From: Cytobacillus citreus
GTDB lineage: Bacteria; Bacillota; Bacilli; Bacillales; Cytobacillaceae
Assembly: GCF_018343665.1 (NCBI RefSeq)
Contig: NZ_JAGYPM010000001.1
Coordinates: 1,087,619 to 1,151,618, forward strand
DNA length: 64,000 bases
Direction: 5' to 3'
A program made the translations under genes and the position numbers. Below, in pieces: positions 61,076 through 64,000 of this stretch (position 1 is its first letter; the number at the start of each line of letters is the position of its first letter). The notes below the pieces were generated by a model. It was not told where the DNA came from and ran no database searches. It saw nothing but the letters and a program-made list of their open reading frames with translations.

Positions 61076-61720
61076 ATGACTATAAAAATTAAAGTTTATT
61101 CTGATTTTGTATGCGCATTTTGTTTTTTAGCAACAGGTACTTTGGATGAGGTTGTAAAGGAAAAAGATGTAGAAGTAGAATGGATGCCATTTGAATTGCG
61201 TCCTAGTCCATCTCCGAAAATTGATCCACGGACACAACCTCGTGTAATGGAAGCTTGGAATTCATTTATTTATCCTACTGCTAAGAAATTAGGATTATAA
61301 ATAAAGTTACCACATTTTCGTTCGTATACGCACCTTGCGTTTGAAGGTTATCAATTTGCAATGGAACATGGAAAAGGAAATGAGTTTCACCATAGAGTGT
61401 TTATTGCACATTTCCAAGAGGAACAAAATATTGAAGACATCGAAGTGTTAACAAAATTAGCGGAAGAAGCGGGACTTTCTCAGGATGCATTTAAAGAAGC
61501 ATTAGTATCACGAAAGTACCGAGAAATGCATCAAAAAGCGATAATACATGCCCATGAAGAAGCACAAATTATGGCTGTTCCAACGTTCATGATTGGCGAC
61601 GAGATCATTCAAGGATTTACTAGCAAAGAAATATTAGCAAAGGCGATTGATCAAGAACTAGAAAAGAGTAAAGAGAATGAGTTAGCTGGACTTCAATGTA
61701 ATGCAGATGGAGATTGTTAA
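61076..61720 (+). pseudogene. FrnE-like DsbA-family oxidoreductase with in-frame TAA
   Basis: ATG 61076 follows GAGGG. Residues 1-74 carry the thioredoxin-fold start KVYSDFVCAFCF (CxxC active site). TAA at 61298-61300 interrupts, then the same frame continues IKLPHFRSYTHLAFEGYQFA, EEQNIEDIEVLTKLAEEAGL, VPTFMIGDEIIQGFTSKE (cis-Pro loop VPTF) to 61720. Without the TAA the protein would be 214 residues, normal for FrnE. This is recent inactivation, readthrough or an error. Confidence 0.85.
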
Positions 61721-61757
61721 TGCTAGATTGGATTCGTGAAAAAATATAGATTTATAA

Positions 61758-61913
61758 TTACCACACCTTTTCTTTCCCAGAGAGTTCGGAGTATTTCACA
61801 ATGTCCTTTTTAATTTCCCCATAAATTACCTGTCTTCTATACTTCGGTGCAAATACAATGTGATCCTTACAATTCCAAGTTGTGTGTGCTAAACTATTAG
61901 TGTCTTTTGACAT
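61758..61913 (-). pseudogene. IS200/IS605 TnpA transposase, N-terminal remnant
   Basis: From ATG 61913: MSKDTNSLAHTTWNCKDHIV, then FAPKYRRQVIYGEIKKDI, the start of Y1 HUH transposases. A frameshift follows (ILRTLWERKGV in another frame) and the HUH and Tyr motifs are gone. Confidence 0.85.
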
Positions 61914-61915
61914 AT

Positions 61916-61985
61916 AAACTCCTCCGTATGCTGATATTTTGGTTGGCGAACCGAAAATATATTAGCACCTCGGAAGAGTTTTTTT
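61916..61985 (-). repeat. Left end of the IS200-like element with RBS-hiding hairpin
   Basis: On the minus strand AACTCTTCCG, TGCT, AAAATAT and GGTT segments pair with CGGAGGAGTT, AGCA, ATATTTT and AACC, so the tnpA SD (GGAGGAG) is in the stem. Matches the known IS200 5' structure. Confidence 0.65.
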
Positions 61986-62012
61986 ATACCACGCTGAAAG
62001 CTTTTTGGAACC

Positions 62013-62036
62013 CTAGGACAAGCCTAGGGTTTTCTT
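62013..62036 (+). terminator. Terminator-like hairpin
   Basis: AACCCTAGG pairs with CCTAGGGTT, then TTCTTT. It could end the frnE-like transcript or be part of the IS200 end. Confidence 0.55.
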
Positions 62037-62050
62037 TACTATAAAACAAA

Positions 62051-62121
62051 AATAAAGTCAATTAAATTGACTTTATTAAAATTCTAATGTAATATGCATA
62101 ATGTGGTCAATAAAGTTGACT
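62051..62121. promoter_or_regulatory. Duplicated MarR operator module, copy 2
   Basis: O3: AATAAAGTCAA-ttaaa-TTGACTTTATT (62051-62077). O4: GTCAA-taaag-TTGAC (62106-62120). Spacing and the sequence between and after the operators closely follow copy 1 at 60201-60273, so this is a duplication upstream of azoR. Confidence 0.75.
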
Positions 62122-62207
62122 ATATTTTTTTGTTTTAAAAATGGGATACCCCTTTTTAATGAGTAAATATATAACACCATAAGAGCGAGCAACAGGAGGA
62201 ATAGAGA

Positions 62208-62834
62208 ATGACAACAGTTTTATTTGTAAAAGCAAACAACCGCCCAGCAGACCAAGCGGTTAGTGTGCAATTATATGATGCTTTTCTAGCAAGCTATAAA
62301 GAATCACATCCAAATGATACAGTGGTAGAGCTTGATTTATACAATGAAGAATTGCCATATGTAGGAGTAGATATGATTAACGGTACTTTTAAGGCTGGTA
62401 GAGGACTCGATTTAACAGAAAAGGAAGCAAAAGCAGTAGCTGTTGCTGATAAATATTTAGATCAATTCCTTGTAGCTGATAAAGTTGTATTTGGTTTCCC
62501 GTTATGGAACTTAACAATCCCAGCTGTATTACACACATATATTGATTATTTAAACCGCGCAGGCAAAACATTTAAATATACGCCGGAAGGTCCAGTAGGT
62601 CTTATCGGAAATAAGAAAATTGCATTATTAAATGCAAGTGGCGGTGTATATTCTAAAGGACCAGCAGCTGAAGTAGAAATGGCTGTTAAATATGTAGCTA
62701 GTATGATGGGCTTCTTCGGTGTAAAAGATTTAGAGAAAGTAGTAATTGAAGGTCACAACCAATTCCCGGATAAAGCAGAAGAAATTATTACCGTAGGCCT
62801 TGAAAAGGCTGTTAAAGTAGCAAGTACATTCTAA
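62208..62834 (+). CDS. azoR: FMN-dependent NADH-azoreductase
   Basis: 208 residues, AGGAGGAA before the ATG. Flavodoxin-like fold; FVKANNRP phosphate loop, FGFPLWNLTIPAVLHTYIDY and LNASGGVYSKGPA are AzoR motifs. It reduces quinones and azo compounds and protects against electrophiles; B. subtilis homologues are controlled by MarR-type MhqR/YodB, consistent with the operators here. Confidence 0.93.
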   Translation: MTTVLFVKANNRPADQAVSVQLYDAFLASYKESHPNDTVVELDLYNEELPYVGVDMINGTFKAGRGLDLTEKEAKAVAVADKYLDQFLVADKVVFGFPLWNLTIPAVLHTYIDYLNRAGKTFKYTPEGPVGLIGNKKIALLNASGGVYSKGPAAEVEMAVKYVASMMGFFGVKDLEKVVIEGHNQFPDKAEEIITVGLEKAVKVASTF

Positions 62835-62927
62835 TTAACTAAACACTTGTCACTCAATATGGCAGTACCAACACTTCTTTTTGTACGTAAAAGTAAGTAT
62901 TGCGAACGAGATTTAGGATACTTTTTT

Positions 62928-62965
62928 CTAAAAGGGGTACCACCACGGAGGTACCCCTTTTACTT
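62928..62965 (+). terminator. Terminator of azoR
   Basis: AAAAGGGGTACC pairs with GGTACCCCTTTT, then TACTT. Confidence 0.8.
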
Positions 62966-63137
62966 AAATACGAAAAATTTTTTCTTTAGGTTTCAATTTC
63001 TTGATGCCTGTTTTCATCCTATAAAAAATCCTCATATGATTATAATAGGAGGAACAAATTAATACAACCTTTATTCATTTGATACTATCAAATGAATAAA
63101 AACTAAAATCAGAAATGTGACATTGCTGTAATTTAGA

Positions 63138-63737
63138 TTATACAGCTATCTGTTTATAATCTTCAATCATTTGGACGAATAACTTCAGGAACCGGGTATC
63201 AGCAGTCAATTCTGGATGAAAGGCACATACGAGAATATGATCCTGTTTTGCGGCAACAATCTTCTCTTCAAACTTTGCTAGTACCTCAACATTTTCTCCA
63301 GCTTTGTCAATATAAGGCGCACGAATAAAAACAGCTGTTATTGGTTTCTCGATCCCGTAGATATCAAGCTCGGCTTCAAAGCTATCACGCTGGCGACCAA
63401 ATCCATTTCGCTTTACAGTAATATCAATGATATTAAGATGGGAATCCTCTGACCCAACTAGCTTATTAGCTGCTAACACCATGCCTGCACATGTACCGAA
63501 AATAGGTTTCTTGTTGTCGGAAAATTGTTTTAACGGCTCGAGAAAACCATATTGGTCTATGAGCTTTCTCATCGCAGTACTTTCTCCACCTGGTAAAATT
63601 AACCCGTCGATTTGTTCCAACTGTTCTGGTTTTTTAACAACGATTCCATGTAAGCCTATAGACTCTATTTGTTTTATGTGTTCTTCAACTGCACCTTGCA
63701 GTCCTAAAACTCCGATAGTAGTGATTTTACCAGCCAC
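63138..63737 (-). CDS. pdxT: Glutaminase subunit PdxT of PLP synthase
   Basis: 199 residues from GTG 63737 (AAAGGA nine bases upstream), overlapping the pdxS end by 11 bases. Class I amidotransferase: [22 protein letters not shown] with nucleophile Cys, and AFHPELT with catalytic His-Glu. Supplies ammonia to PdxS for pyridoxal phosphate. Confidence 0.95.
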   Translation of the reverse strand: MAGKITTIGVLGLQGAVEEHIKQIESIGLHGIVVKKPEQLEQIDGLILPGGESTAMRKLIDQYGFLEPLKQFSDNKKPIFGTCAGMVLAANKLVGSEDSHLNIIDITVKRNGFGRQRDSFEAELDIYGIEKPITAVFIRAPYIDKAGENVEVLAKFEEKIVAAKQDHILVCAFHPELTADTRFLKLFVQMIEDYKQIAV

Positions 63738-64000
63738 GGTCCTGCATCCTTTCTGCAGCAGCCAGTTTCGAAATTTCAATCCCTTTCATCGGATTACCCA
63801 ATTCTTTGGATAGCTTCCCAATTAAATCATAATCATTAAAATACGTTGTAGCTTGTACAATCGCGCTTGCAAATTTTTCAGGGTTCTCAGATTTAAAAAT
63901 ACCAGATCCTACGAATACTCCATCTGCACCTAGTTCCATCATAAGAGCAGCATCCGCTGGTGTAGCAACTCCACCTGCCGCAAAGTTAACGACTGGAAGT
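63727..64000 (-). CDS. pdxS: PLP synthase subunit PdxS (C-terminal part in window)
   Basis: Open to the window edge. Reads [20 protein letters not shown], then [21 protein letters not shown] and ends [11 protein letters not shown]. The [12 protein letters not shown] phosphate-binding loop is diagnostic. (beta/alpha)8 barrel making PLP from ribose-5-P, glyceraldehyde-3-P and ammonia. The 5' end is beyond the window. Confidence 0.96.
   Translation of the reverse strand, partial: LPVVNFAAGGVATPADAALMMELGADGVFVGSGIFKSENPEKFASAIVQATTYFNDYDLIGKLSKELGNPMKGIEISKLAAAERMQDRGW

Noticed and set aside
62847-63062. 71-codon frame after azoR
   Set aside because: It reads through the azoR terminator; no ribosome site.
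63073-63098. ATTCATTTGATA palindrome downstream of pdxT as a terminator
   Set aside because: Nearly loopless, and the T-rich tract lies on the wrong side for the minus-strand gene.
1-64000. CRISPR arrays, tRNA and rRNA genes
   Set aside because: No regularly spaced repeats and no recognisable tRNA or rRNA sequence were found on either strand.

Overview
The window is low-GC Firmicutes DNA of a Bacillaceae type (Bacillus, Neobacillus or a close relative). The signs are AGGAGG ribosome binding sites, many TTG and GTG starts, a TPP riboswitch, a guanidine-I riboswitch, a CIRCE operator, and Bacillus-type families (thiT, potABCD, ykkCD, nrnB, azoR, pdxST). There are no rRNA or tRNA genes and no CRISPR array. 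Most genes lie on the minus strand. Layout: 0-4.4 kb holds a ferritin-like protein, a surface nuclease, riboswitch-controlled thiT and a second, free-standing FtsH-type protease. 5.7-19.4 kb is one long minus-strand operon for an unusual type VII (WXG100/EssC) secretion system. 19.4-20.9 kb is a graveyard of broken genes and IS scars. 20.9-32 kb holds a secreted deacetylase-like protein, potABCD, a nucleotidase, an SDR, and M50 and PrsW-type membrane proteases. 32.4-34.3 kb is an ABC exporter behind a leader peptide. 34.6-45.1 kb combines a two-component system with five related membrane proteins, a flavin monooxygenase and other small genes, and includes a high-GC insertion. 45-64 kb is ordinary chromosome (MFS pump, GNATs, htpG, sirtuin, corA, nrnB, murG, SMR pair, MarR regulon, pdxST) with scattered IS debris. 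The most interesting region is the type VII operon. In transcription order it encodes an SPFH protein with three zinc ribbons, a zinc-ribbon/helical-repeat protein, a 2-TM protein, EssC, an EsaB/YukD ubiquitin-like protein, three WXG100 proteins, a candidate secreted effector, an unidentified partner, a DUF4176 protein, a PP2C phosphatase and a membrane Ser/Thr kinase. Recognisable EsaA, EssA and EssB genes are absent. The EssC FHA domain keeps the phosphothreonine-binding residues, and a complete kinase and phosphatase sit in the same operon. This suggests a phosphorylation switch acting on the secretion motor, comparable to the PpkA/PppA/Fha switch of type VI systems. The operon is bracketed by two complementary fragments of a polysaccharide deacetylase gene. 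Other regulatory finds are: a probable erm-like translational attenuator before the ABC exporter; a TPP riboswitch in which one anti-Shine-Dalgarno can pair with either of two identical 8-mers; an 11-bp direct repeat before three genes of the two-component cluster; and a duplicated MarR operator/promoter module. Several genes are broken by single events (in-frame TAA in a MazG-like gene and in a FrnE-like gene; frameshifts in a MerR gene and in the deacetylase). These are either recent decay or sequence errors. All starts given here were chosen by inspecting the ribosome binding site, so many are shorter than the longest open frame.
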